Assembly: GCA_044227605.1 (NCBI GenBank) | Contig: JBGAWJ010000055.1 | Coordinates: 1-10,053 of the forward strand | Reading direction: 5' to 3' | Length of the DNA: 10,053 nucleotides | Source of the DNA: JAEUKQ01 sp044227605 | Lineage (GTDB): Bacteria > Pseudomonadota > Alphaproteobacteria > JAEUKQ01 | Shown here: positions 1 through 6,912 of the stretch, piece after piece | How the letters are laid out: each line of letters begins with the position of its first letter | How positions within the stretch are numbered: the stretch's first letter is position 1 | The notes under the pieces: model-generated | Told to the model about the DNA's origin: nothing | The model's input: the letters and a program-made list of their open reading frames with translations, nothing else | Databases searched by the model: none | Program-made: the position numbers and the translations under genes

Positions 1-575
1 CTCCTTCAGAAACAAGGGGAAGTTTTTGCGGGGTATACAGAGGTATTTTCGCAAGATCCGCTTGGCCTGGTTCCAGAAGTTCTCAATTCCGTTGATATGA
101 TTGTGACCATCAACAAAGTCAAGAAAGTGATTGATACGAGAATGCCCAAACCCCGATACATCCAGGACATTATAGGAACGATACCCATCGGTATAGACAA
201 CGCTATCAGGCTTGATCTTGTTCACCATAATAGCTTTCAGGGTTTTACTTGATGTGTCTGGCACTGGCACAGCATAAACCTTTCCCCCACGTTTGAGCAG
301 GCCAAAGACTGGCACTTTCCAGCCGCCCCTCGACCGCGTTTACCCTTCCTAACTCCACCGAAGTAACTCTCATCAACTTCAATCTCCCCATCAAAAGGGC
401 TTTCGTCTTCCAGCTCAGCAGCGATCATCTGACGGATCTTTTGATAGAAAAGCGTGGCTGAATGACGGTTGACCCCAACCAACCCAGCTGCCGTTCGGGC
501 TGGGACACCCCCAACAAACATTTCCAACAACTTCGATTGCTTGTACCTACTTAATTTACAACGTCTTCTTGTCAT
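1..575 (-). pseudogene. IS1595-family (ISXO2-like) transposase, frameshifted and cut by window edge
   Basis: This is a DDE transposase remnant of an insertion sequence. From the ATG at 575 the first frame encodes an N-terminal helix-turn-helix-like part (about residues 1-45) and the core beginning EVDESYFGG near residue 67, which carries the first catalytic Asp. After the codons for GAAGK the frame is lost at about 315-320. It continues one frame over with VPVFGLLKRGGKVYAV, then YTDGYRSYN (second Asp), then HNHINGIENFW and KRILRKY, and stays open to base 1. Re-joining the frames requires one missing base, most simply an A from the A-run seen as ggaaag on the minus strand. The first-frame protein ends after 112 residues, with about 30 aberrant residues at its end. 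Without the extra base the catalytic core is split, so the element is probably dead unless frameshifting or a sequencing error is involved. The 3' end of the gene and the far IS end lie outside the window. Confidence 0.85.
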
Positions 576-583
576 TTCGCCAT

Positions 584-607
584 CCTAGATATTTATCCTT
601 ATCTAGG
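584..607. repeat. 8-bp inverted repeat between transposase start and hslO stop
   Basis: CCTAGATA at 584-591 is the exact reverse complement of TATCTAGG at 600-607, with an 8-bp spacer. It lies 9 bp upstream of the transposase ATG and overlaps the hslO stop codon (603-605). It is probably part of the insertion sequence's end or promoter region. On the minus strand the preceding bases GGGGCTGGCC (615-606) could be the outer tip of the IS, but the opposite end is not in the window to compare. Confidence 0.6.
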
Positions 608-1523
608 CCAGCCCCAAATCTTTTTCAGAAAAAGAATATTGGCTATTGCAGAATTCGCAGTTCGCTCCAATCATACCATCTATTTGTAATATTTTAAGCT
701 CAGCGGGTGGAAAAGATTGTAAAACTTGCTGGATTTTGGCTTTCGAACAACGGCACTTGGCAATTAGAGGGCGCATTTTATGAATTGCCAGTAATTGTTC
801 ATGAAATAGCAAGTACAGTAACTGCTCGGATGAGATTTTTGTATCTAATATCTCCGATCGTTTTAGGGTGGATAAGTAAACCAAAGTTTCTTGCCATTTT
901 GCGTCACGTTCTGCCTGTTGGTTGGGGTCATGATAGGCGGCGGTGGGCAGGGGAAGCTGCTGCAGCATCAGTAATTTGCCCTGCCATCCTTGGGCATTTT
1001 TTGCAATGGCTATGAAAAGGGCTGTGTTGATTTGTTCCGATTGCCGAAAATATTGCTGGACACAATCGGTGAGGGTCAGGCCGGTTAATTCAACAATTCC
1101 CTGGTAACGTTCGGTATGCGGCCCTTGATCAACTGTAAAGGCAAGATAACCCTGGCCGAATAACTTGGGGACACTTAAAAAGTTATGGGTTTTTTCCATC
1201 GGCAACTGATTTTCTTCAAACTGGGCATAACCCCGCAAATGTCCTTGTTCGGTACAATCAACTACCATCAACCTAATAGGCCCAGACCCTTTGATTTGTA
1301 AGGTAAAAACCCCTTGATATTTCAAGGCGCTGGATAGGCTTGCGGCCAAAAGCAGGCATTCAGCTAAAGCATAAGCGACGGGGTAGGGATAAAGGTGCTG
1401 CTCAATAATTGTATTGAAACTTTGCTGTAGTCCAATCAAGCGGCCTTGGATATTAGTTTTCTGGAGAGTAAAGGGTACAATACGGTCGGCAAGCAAGTCT
1501 TTGGGATCAGTTTTCTGTTTCAT
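603..1523 (-). CDS. hslO: Hsp33 redox-regulated holdase chaperone
   Basis: This is a cytoplasmic holdase chaperone, inactive when reduced and zinc-bound and activated by oxidative unfolding. It is 306 residues long, slightly more than the usual 290-300. The N-terminal fold carries family motifs such as GYAQF (99-103) and YQGIVEL (140-146). The C-terminal redox switch is complete: C257-x-C259 in KCRCS and C289-x-x-C292 in CEFC, spaced as in the family. The ATG at 1523 has a good ribosome binding site, AAGGTGG, 9 nt upstream. The gene is 147 bp behind argD, but a hairpin terminator at the argD stop suggests its own transcription; I could not pick a convincing promoter in the gap. The last three codons and the stop may derive from the adjacent insertion sequence, so the extreme C-terminus could be non-native. 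The zinc-binding centre is unaffected. Confidence 0.97.
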   Translation of the reverse strand: MKQKTDPKDLLADRIVPFTLQKTNIQGRLIGLQQSFNTIIEQHLYPYPVAYALAECLLLAASLSSALKYQGVFTLQIKGSGPIRLMVVDCTEQGHLRGYAQFEENQLPMEKTHNFLSVPKLFGQGYLAFTVDQGPHTERYQGIVELTGLTLTDCVQQYFRQSEQINTALFIAIAKNAQGWQGKLLMLQQLPLPTAAYHDPNQQAERDAKWQETLVYLSTLKRSEILDTKISSEQLLYLLFHEQLLAIHKMRPLIAKCRCSKAKIQQVLQSFPPAELKILQIDGMIGANCEFCNSQYSFSEKDLGLA

Positions 1524-1640
1524 TCACCTATTCCACCTTTGTTATTGATGGGAGGGCATTATTGATAAAAAGCCGTCAAACAGGGCTAAAAATAACAATT
1601 TTTACTGAATAGGGGATAATCCATTCTTCTGTAGGTAGAG

Positions 1641-1678
1641 AAAAAATAATAATCACAGCATGCCAGATTACTATTTTT
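1641..1678 (-). terminator. Intrinsic-terminator-like hairpin at argD stop
   Basis: On the minus strand the bases from 1678 (AAAAATAGTAATC) can pair with GATTATTATTTTT (1654-1642). This makes a 13-bp stem with one G-U pair and an 11-nt loop, and the downstream arm ends in a run of six Ts. The stem contains the argD stop codon (TAG, 1673-1671). The stem is AT-rich, so it is weaker than a GC-rich classic, but the layout is right. A rightward transcript would also fold here, though nothing is expected to read in that direction. Confidence 0.5.
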
Positions 1679-2849
1679 GGCATATCGTCGTTAAAATGGC
1701 GATTGCCTGGTTGATATGGCTTTCCTCAATAATCAGGGGAGGAAGCAAGCGCACCATATTATCGCCTGCGGTCACGGAAAGCATACCAGCTTCCCTTAAA
1801 TGATCAACAAATTCAGTATTAGGGCCGACACATTTAATCCCAATCATCAAGCCTTTTCCACGAACTTCCGATAATTTTTTAGGGAAGCGCCTAACCAAAC
1901 CTTCCAAGCCCACGATTAATTTTTGGCCGATTGCTTGGACATGTTTCATAAAACCAGGTTTTAATAGGATATCCAAAGCTGCGTTACCAACGGCCATTGC
2001 CAGGGGGTTGCCACCAAACGTGCTGCCGTGGCTGCCGGGTTGCATAACCGCCCCGACTTTAGCTGTTGTTAAACAGGCACCAATCGGGAACCCCCCGCCT
2101 AATCCCTTGGCAACGGCAACCAAATCCGGCTTTATGCCCGCCCATTCATGGGCAAATAGCTTGCCGGTGCGTCCCATCCCGCATTGAATCTCATCCAAGA
2201 AAAGCAGCAGGCCGAATTCATCGGCAATTTTACGGATTTCCCGCAAATATTCAGGCGACAAGGCCCGCATGCCGCCTTCGCCCTGAACGGGTTCAAATAG
2301 GATGCCTGCCGTCTCAGGGGTAATTGCCGCCCGCAATTCATTGAGATTGCCAAACGCAACCTGATCAAACCCTTCAACCACCGGGTCATAACCTTTGGAA
2401 TATTTTTCTTGGCCGGTTGCGGCCAAGGCTGCCAATGTTCGGCCATGAAAAGCGCCCGCAAAGGTAATCAGGCGGTATTTCTGGGACTGTCCGATTTCAT
2501 CATAATATTTGCGGATGATTTTAAAGCCGCATTCAATTGCCTCAACCCCGGAATTGCTAAAAAATACCGATTCCGCAAAGGAATTTTCAACCAGCCTTTT
2601 GGCCAGTTTCTCTTGCCCCGGAATTTCAAATAAGTTCGAACAATGCCATAATTGTTGGGCTTGGGTCGTTAAAGCTTGAATTAAATGGGGATGGTTGTGG
2701 CCAAAAGCGGTAACGGCAATACCGCTGACAAAATCCAGATATTGTTTACCGTCATTGCCAAATAAATACGCACCTTCACCTTTAACGAAAGACAAAGCGG
2801 CGCGTTTATAAGTGGGCAGGACAACAGGAAATTGGGGATTAAGGGGCAT
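1671..2849 (-). CDS. argD: Acetylornithine aminotransferase (class III, PLP-dependent)
   Basis: ArgD converts N-acetylglutamate semialdehyde and glutamate to N2-acetylornithine and 2-oxoglutarate in arginine synthesis. Homologues can also act as succinyldiaminopimelate transaminase in lysine synthesis. I chose the ATG at 2849 (392 aa, beginning MPLNPQFPVVLPTY), which matches typical family starts. An in-frame TTG at 2867 would add six residues but has no good ribosome binding site. Residues in the 392-aa numbering: SNSGVEA at 98-104 for cofactor binding, FHGRTLAALAATG at 134-146, LDEIQCGMGRTG at 218-229 with the cofactor-binding Asp219, Schiff-base Lys248 in VAKGLGGGFPIG, and GSTFGGNPLA at 275-284. 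All key residues are present and the length is normal. The gene lies 70 bp after the ABC permease and is probably in the same operon. The usual alphaproteobacterial partner argF is missing downstream. Confidence 0.96.
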   Translation of the reverse strand: MPLNPQFPVVLPTYKRAALSFVKGEGAYLFGNDGKQYLDFVSGIAVTAFGHNHPHLIQALTTQAQQLWHCSNLFEIPGQEKLAKRLVENSFAESVFFSNSGVEAIECGFKIIRKYYDEIGQSQKYRLITFAGAFHGRTLAALAATGQEKYSKGYDPVVEGFDQVAFGNLNELRAAITPETAGILFEPVQGEGGMRALSPEYLREIRKIADEFGLLLFLDEIQCGMGRTGKLFAHEWAGIKPDLVAVAKGLGGGFPIGACLTTAKVGAVMQPGSHGSTFGGNPLAMAVGNAALDILLKPGFMKHVQAIGQKLIVGLEGLVRRFPKKLSEVRGKGLMIGIKCVGPNTEFVDHLREAGMLSVTAGDNMVRLLPPLIIEESHINQAIAILTTICQK

Positions 2850-2919
2850 AAGCAAATCCAGTATCAACAGTAATCATTAATATCAAATGACAATAAATGG
2901 AGTGTGTCAAAAACGATCA

Positions 2920-3738
2920 CTAATTTTTTAACCGGTAACCGCTTTTAAACAATTGATACACGCCAATAACCATTAGTAAATTGGTTGCCGCCAAAACCAC
3001 AATCCCAATCCAAATAGAGCCGTCTGTATGGCCTGTAAAACCATAGCGGAAACCATCAATCATGTAAAAGAAGGGATTGGCATGGGCTACCCCTTGCCAG
3101 AAAACCGGCAATTGGTGGATAGAATAGAAGGTACCTGACAAAAAGGCCAGGGGGGTAATAATAAAATTGGTTAAGGCAGCTAAATGATCAAATTTTTGGG
3201 ATATCAACCCACCGACAATTCCCAGTAAAGATAAAAGCAAACTAGCAGCAATTCCATGGAACAACACCATGGGCAGGTTATAAATATGAAGGGGGGTCAA
3301 TATCCAGATAAACAGGCCAACCATACAACCCACCAACAGGCCACGGGTAATGCCACCCGCTGCTAAAGCGATGGTTAATTCGGCGGGCCTTAAGGGGGGC
3401 ATTAAAATATCCACCACATTACCCTGCATTTTTGCAAGCATCAGGGAAGAGGATGTGTTGGCAAAAGCGTTTTGTACCATAGCCATCATCATAAGCCCTG
3501 GCGGCAGGAAGGTACCATAGCTGATATTGTTGATAACAGGGGTATCATGGCTGATGGCCAGGGCAAAAATCGCATAAAACAACAATGTGCTAACTACGGG
3601 TGCAAAAAGGGTTTGTGTCGCTACATTGAGGAAGCGCCGAACTTCTTTAAGGTATAACGTCCATAACCCCACCCAATTCAACAGACCAAATTCTTGACGC
3701 GACGGGCGGTAAAAATCAATCTGGGAGGAAGCAGCCAT
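2920..3738 (-). CDS. ABC-2 type transporter permease (YadH-like)
   Basis: This is an inner-membrane permease of the ABC-2 exporter family (drug, polysaccharide or lipid export type). Starting at the ATG at 3738 it has 272 residues, with GAAAGG 9 nt upstream. A TTG at 3747 would add three residues but sits directly on the ribosome binding site. About six hydrophobic segments are visible, near residues 44-62, 77-97, 123-147, 157-178, 192-208 and 241-262. The family signature is at the C-terminal side: FLSGTFYSIHQLP (199-211) followed by NPFFYMIDGFRYGF (221-234), closely resembling the E. coli YadH pattern. Such permeases act as dimers with a separate ATP-binding protein, which is not encoded in this window. 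The gene begins 13 nt after the stop of the upstream membrane protein, so the two are very likely co-transcribed. The substrate cannot be told from sequence. Confidence 0.9.
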   Translation of the reverse strand: MAASSQIDFYRPSRQEFGLLNWVGLWTLYLKEVRRFLNVATQTLFAPVVSTLLFYAIFALAISHDTPVINNISYGTFLPPGLMMMAMVQNAFANTSSSLMLAKMQGNVVDILMPPLRPAELTIALAAGGITRGLLVGCMVGLFIWILTPLHIYNLPMVLFHGIAASLLLSLLGIVGGLISQKFDHLAALTNFIITPLAFLSGTFYSIHQLPVFWQGVAHANPFFYMIDGFRYGFTGHTDGSIWIGIVVLAATNLLMVIGVYQLFKSGYRLKN

Positions 3739-3751
3739 CTCTATCAACCTT

Positions 3752-4357
3752 TCAAGCTCTTTTTTTAGTGATGTGTCCGAGGGCTGGTACTAAAACCAGA
3801 CCCGCCAAGACTAATAAGCCCAGGGCTATTAATGCGCGCCAGCTTAGAACAAAAGGACTAATCTGCAAAATCCAGCTTAACAAGAACCAAGCAATAACGC
3901 TGGCGGCCAAAATAAACAAAATTTGGCAGATAATCATGAAAATGCGGGAATTACGAAAATGCAGCAGCAGGTTGATGTAACCCAAATACGCAGAAAGCAC
4001 CACCAAAACCAGGGCAGTTTTAGCGATCCCATCCGCATTTTTAGATAGGATAAAATCGCTTGTAAGCCAGGTTACATAAAGCCATAAAGCGAGGCCCGCA
4101 ACCGAGCAAATAACGCCTAAATACCCGAGTATTTTTAACGAGCGGCCAGGAAGCAACAAAATGGAAGTAAGGATGGTGGCACTGAACCCCATCACCCCTA
4201 GGCTAGTGGTAAAAATTTGCAGTTCAATCCCTGTTCGGAAATCACTTAAAAGGATCATATAAATGCCGATACCCAGGCTTAAAACAAAAGACACGATGAA
4301 AAGCGTGTTTAAAGCTTTGCGGAACAAAGGGGAAGGGGTTATTGCGGTGTTTGCCAT
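3752..4357 (-). CDS. Six-helix membrane protein of unknown function
   Basis: I do not recognise a family for this 201-residue protein. It is strongly hydrophobic, with six probable transmembrane helices at about 17-37, 49-69, 75-98, 112-132, 138-161 and 174-194. The N-terminus is short and polar and the C-terminal tail is basic (KKRA). No catalytic or metal-binding motif stands out. The ATG at 4357 has AGGAT 7 nt upstream and a consensus-like promoter about 25 nt further up, so this is the first gene of the leftward operon. It is separated from the ABC permease by only 13 nt. That suggests, as inference only, that it helps the exporter or acts in the same membrane process. The composition and clean expression signals argue for a real gene. 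Confidence 0.8.
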   Translation of the reverse strand: MANTAITPSPLFRKALNTLFIVSFVLSLGIGIYMILLSDFRTGIELQIFTTSLGVMGFSATILTSILLLPGRSLKILGYLGVICSVAGLALWLYVTWLTSDFILSKNADGIAKTALVLVVLSAYLGYINLLLHFRNSRIFMIICQILFILAASVIAWFLLSWILQISPFVLSWRALIALGLLVLAGLVLVPALGHITKKRA

Positions 4358-4364
4358 GAGAACG

Positions 4365-4394
4365 ATCCTGATACAGAGCAGTTTTGTGCAGGAT
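4365..4394. promoter_or_regulatory. Operator-like inverted repeat over the leftward promoter start
   Basis: ATCCTG (4365-4370) and CAGGAT (4389-4394) form a 6-bp inverted repeat with an 18-bp gap. A second overlapping pair is CCTGATA (4367-4373) with TATCAGG (4394-4400). One arm covers the -10 of the leftward promoter and the other covers the ribosome binding site of the first gene, a typical place for a repressor site. The arms are short, so chance is possible. Confidence 0.25.
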
Positions 4395-4418
4395 ATCAGG
4401 CGTTTCCAGGATTGTCAA
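4390..4418 (-). promoter_or_regulatory. Sigma70-like promoter of the leftward operon
   Basis: On the minus strand, TTGACA (4418-4413, perfect -35) is followed by a 17-bp spacer and TATCCT (4395-4390, a 4/6 -10). Transcription would start near 4383, giving a leader of about 25 nt before the ATG at 4357. It should drive the membrane protein, ABC permease and argD. Confidence 0.6.
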
Positions 4419-4842
4419 AATTTTTAACATGCAGGGTTTCATACATATTCGGGTGTCAACGCTGTTAAGCGAATTATTCGCAAACACAACAATATCAGGG
4501 TTTTTTTCTGCTTGTGCCAGCTATAGCTTTGGCGGGTGGGTCTGGCTTCAAACTAGCCAATAGAAGGCGTGGCGGGGGTATTGGCGCAAAGGTTAACATA
4601 TCCCGATAATTGCACCCAATGGTTAGGTAGATTATCCTGTTTAGTGAGTATAACATATCCCATAAGGAACGACCCTGGTGCGTCAAATAATTGGTCTGTT
4701 TAGGCTTTATTTAGCAACTGATCAGAGGTGAAGGCGATTGTCACGCTTGACGAATGCGATAGATTATTCGATATCATTTAGAACAACAGTATAAGCGAAA
4801 AGTATTTGCCTAATATATAGATGATGGCTTGGAAACAAGGGG
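4419..4842. other. Divergent intergenic region without a convincing gene
   Basis: This stretch separates the leftward operon from the rightward mscS gene. It contains a small hairpin (GCGAA/TTCGC, 4469-4481), a seven-T run (4501-4507), a self-complementary AGCTATAGCT (4519-4528), a G-rich stretch around 4530-4590, and a direct repeat of TAACATATCCC. Possible rightward promoters for mscS are TTGACG at 4747 with TATCAT at 4772 (19-bp spacer) and TTGTCA at 4738 with GATTAT at 4762 (18-bp spacer); both are weak. A short minus-strand reading frame (4495-4686) starts with TTG and resembles no family I know. No tRNA, SRP RNA or tmRNA signature was found. Confidence 0.5.
4594..4661. repeat. 11-bp direct repeat TAACATATCCC
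   Basis: TAACATATCCC occurs at 4594-4604 and again at 4651-4661, 57 bp apart start to start. Both copies are in the long intergenic region upstream of mscS. They could be a pair of protein-binding sites or chance. Confidence 0.45.
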
Positions 4843-6153
4843 ATGAAAATTTTAGCTATTGCTGATCTAAAGGAATTTTTCTTGCAATTTTTTGGTCAGT
4901 TCCGTTTAGGGGCTGAGGTATTTTTTAGTTATTGGCCCAATCTGGCCCAGCTGGGGTTAGTGGCCGCCTTTGGATTCATAGCTTTTTTAGGCCGGAATTA
5001 TATAAAAAACCTCAGCGATCGTCGGCTACAAACACTGAATTCTCAATCCTTTAAAAAGTTTTTCTGGCAAGCTATCCAGCGGCACCCTTTTTGGTTTTTA
5101 TGGTTTTCGCTGTTGATCATCGATCTTTCCCTTTCCCTTCCTCTCGTTATTTTTACAGATTTTTCTGGCCATATCTTATTCCTTGCATCGATTATTGCTG
5201 GCTGGTGGTTGCTTCATCGATTAGTTAAGGAAATGGCGCCCCAACGCTGGATTCCGCGGCTAGTTCTTTTTATTATTTTCTTTCTATTTTTGTTACAATT
5301 TTCAGGAATTTTACAGCCCATATCGGATTTTCTGGAAAGTATTGCTTTTAATCCCGGCAATCTTAATTTTTCTCTATTATTCTTGGTGAAAGCCATTGTT
5401 TGGTTGATCGTTGCCTTGGGTATCACTAGTTTATGCATGGAAATAATCGAACGTCGCTTACGTTCGGCCCCTGCTATTTCTCCGTCCGCCCAAGTATTGC
5501 TTGTCAAAATCTTGCGGGTGGTTTTCTATTCGGTTGCGCTTTTAATCGTCATGGGCGGATTGGGGATCAATCTAACTGCCTTGACTGTTTTTTCAGGGGC
5601 GATTGGGGTGGGAATCGGTTTTGGGTTGCAGCGGGTTTTCGCCAATTTGATCAGTGGGCTGATTTTATTGATGGATAAATCCATAAAACCAGGCGATGTC
5701 ATTGAGGTTGGCAATAATTTTGGCACCATTACGGCTTTGGCTGGCCGTTATGTGGCGGTACGCACCAATTCGGGTAAAGAAATCTTAATTCCGAACGAAG
5801 ATTTGATCACCCGCCCCGTGATTAATTGGACTTTTACGGATGACCGCTTGCGGGTGGAGATCCCTTTTCTCGTTTCGGGGAAATCCGATCTTATGGAGGC
5901 CAAGGAATTGGCAATTGCCGCTGCCGCTAATCGCCGTATCTTGCAAGTGCCAAAACCAGATTGCTTGATCACTGATTTTGGAGAAAAAGGGGTGCAGATG
6001 ATGTTGCAGTTTTGGATTGGCGATCCGCAAAATGGCATCAGCAATATCCGTAGTGAAGTGATGATGAATATTTGGCAGCGTTATCAAAAAGCGAAGGTGC
6101 TTTTTGTTTTCAATGAAATAAGTCAAAATACCATATCATCTGCCCCGGCCTAA
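4843..6153 (+). CDS. MscS-family mechanosensitive ion channel
   Basis: This inner-membrane channel is expected to open under membrane tension and release ions and solutes on osmotic downshock. It has 436 residues, longer than E. coli MscS (286), because extra hydrophobic N-terminal segments (about 33-50, 84-104, 109-125, 136-153 and 176-197) precede the conserved part. The pore helix region is clear: GLGINLTALTVFSGAIGVG (239-257) continuing GFGLQRVFANLISG (259-272). The beta-domain follows, with KPGDVIEVG (282-290) and IPNEDLITRPVINWT (316-330), then the cytosolic alpha/beta domain. The family's terminal FPYPQ-like motif is not recognisable; the C-terminus reads VLFVFNEISQ. The ATG at 4843 directly abuts AGGGG, which is too close for a normal ribosome binding site. 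An in-frame TTG at 4882 has AAAGGA at good spacing and is an alternative start, shortening the protein by 13 residues. Confidence 0.93.
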   Translation: MKILAIADLKEFFLQFFGQFRLGAEVFFSYWPNLAQLGLVAAFGFIAFLGRNYIKNLSDRRLQTLNSQSFKKFFWQAIQRHPFWFLWFSLLIIDLSLSLPLVIFTDFSGHILFLASIIAGWWLLHRLVKEMAPQRWIPRLVLFIIFFLFLLQFSGILQPISDFLESIAFNPGNLNFSLLFLVKAIVWLIVALGITSLCMEIIERRLRSAPAISPSAQVLLVKILRVVFYSVALLIVMGGLGINLTALTVFSGAIGVGIGFGLQRVFANLISGLILLMDKSIKPGDVIEVGNNFGTITALAGRYVAVRTNSGKEILIPNEDLITRPVINWTFTDDRLRVEIPFLVSGKSDLMEAKELAIAAAANRRILQVPKPDCLITDFGEKGVQMMLQFWIGDPQNGISNIRSEVMMNIWQRYQKAKVLFVFNEISQNTISSAPA

Positions 6154-6234
6154 AATTAATTATGGCAAATCCAAATTATCCGGTAGAATGAAGGGCAGAA
6201 ATTTTTCTATCTAATAAATTTTCTAGGTGCGCTG

Positions 6235-6912
6235 ATGACACAAGAGCAATTTCCCGAAGGAACATGGGGAAAAATTAAACAAAAATTGATTGACAGTAAA
6301 CAGCAATGGGCCAAAGAAAAAAGACTGATCACCGGCAAATCCGGCGATCCTATGCAGGACCGTTTGCCCCCCGGGCAGCGGGAAGTGAAGAACTGGCCAG
6401 TGCTTGACCTGGGCATACAGCCTGATATTTCAATGGAAACCTGGCAATTGCGGGTTGATGGGTTGGTGAAAAAACCAACCACTTGGAATTGGCATCAATT
6501 TAGTCAATTCGCTATTCAGGATTTTACTTCTGATATTCACTGTGTTACTGCTTGGTCCCGTTTTGATAATCATTGGCAAGGGGTTTCAACCCGCGCTGTT
6601 CTGGAAGCTGTTGAACCTTTGGACCGGGCCAAATTTGTTATCTGCCATAGCCATGATGGCTACACCACCAATTTAACTTTAGAAGAATTTGCGGCGGAAG
6701 ATGCGTTGCTTGCATTGGCATGGGAAGGCAAGCCTATCTCACGCGAACATGGTGGGCCGGTGCGGGTGGTGGTGCCTAAACTATATTTTTGGAAAAGTGC
6801 CAAATGGCTAAAAAGCATTGAATTAAGCGACTTGGATAAACCAGGTTATTGGGAAGTCCGCGGTTATCATAATCACGGCAATCCTTGGGAAGAAGAGCGT
6901 TATGGTCGGTAA
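6235..6912 (+). CDS. Sulfite-oxidase-fold molybdopterin-dependent oxidoreductase (YuiH-like)
   Basis: This is a 225-residue protein of the oxidoreductase molybdopterin-binding domain family. The N-terminal part has the typical RLPPGQREVKNWPVLDLG (43-60) and the binding core has HCVTAWSRFDNHWQGVS (102-118), in which Cys103 should coordinate molybdenum. HGGPVRVVVPKLYFWKSAKW (172-191) and GYWEVRGYHNHGNPW (204-218) follow. There is no signal peptide or twin-arginine motif, so unlike periplasmic MsrP (YedY) it is probably cytoplasmic. There is also no haem-binding domain and no MsrQ-like partner nearby. The physiological substrate of this subgroup is not known to me. The ATG at 6235 has AGGTG 5 nt upstream and lies 81 bp after mscS. 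The gene overlaps the following glutathione peroxidase gene by 11 nt, so the two are probably made together. Confidence 0.9.
   Translation: MTQEQFPEGTWGKIKQKLIDSKQQWAKEKRLITGKSGDPMQDRLPPGQREVKNWPVLDLGIQPDISMETWQLRVDGLVKKPTTWNWHQFSQFAIQDFTSDIHCVTAWSRFDNHWQGVSTRAVLEAVEPLDRAKFVICHSHDGYTTNLTLEEFAAEDALLALAWEGKPISREHGGPVRVVVPKLYFWKSAKWLKSIELSDLDKPGYWEVRGYHNHGNPWEEERYGR

Noticed and set aside
311..320. Programmed -1 frameshift in the transposase
   Set aside because: ggaaag is not a typical slippery heptamer and I saw no stimulatory hairpin; IS1595 transposases are normally a single reading frame.
707..1015. Plus-strand reading frame opposite hslO
   Set aside because: It is the antisense shadow of a complete, well-motifed hslO gene.
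2066..2633. Reading frames on both strands within argD
   Set aside because: They are alternative-frame shadows of argD and show no motifs or start signals.
4469..4507. GCGAA/TTCGC hairpin with downstream T run as a terminator
   Set aside because: The T run is about 20 nt past the hairpin, and no rightward gene ends upstream of it.
4540..4560. T-arm-like TGGCT-TCAAACT-AGCCA, suggesting a tRNA or tmRNA end
   Set aside because: The loop is offset from the TTCRANY pattern and no acceptor stem, D arm or anticodon arm could be placed.
4495..4686. Minus-strand 63-codon reading frame in the intergenic region
   Set aside because: It begins with TTG, has no clear ribosome binding site, and its proline- and arginine-rich translation resembles no family; it is more likely chance.
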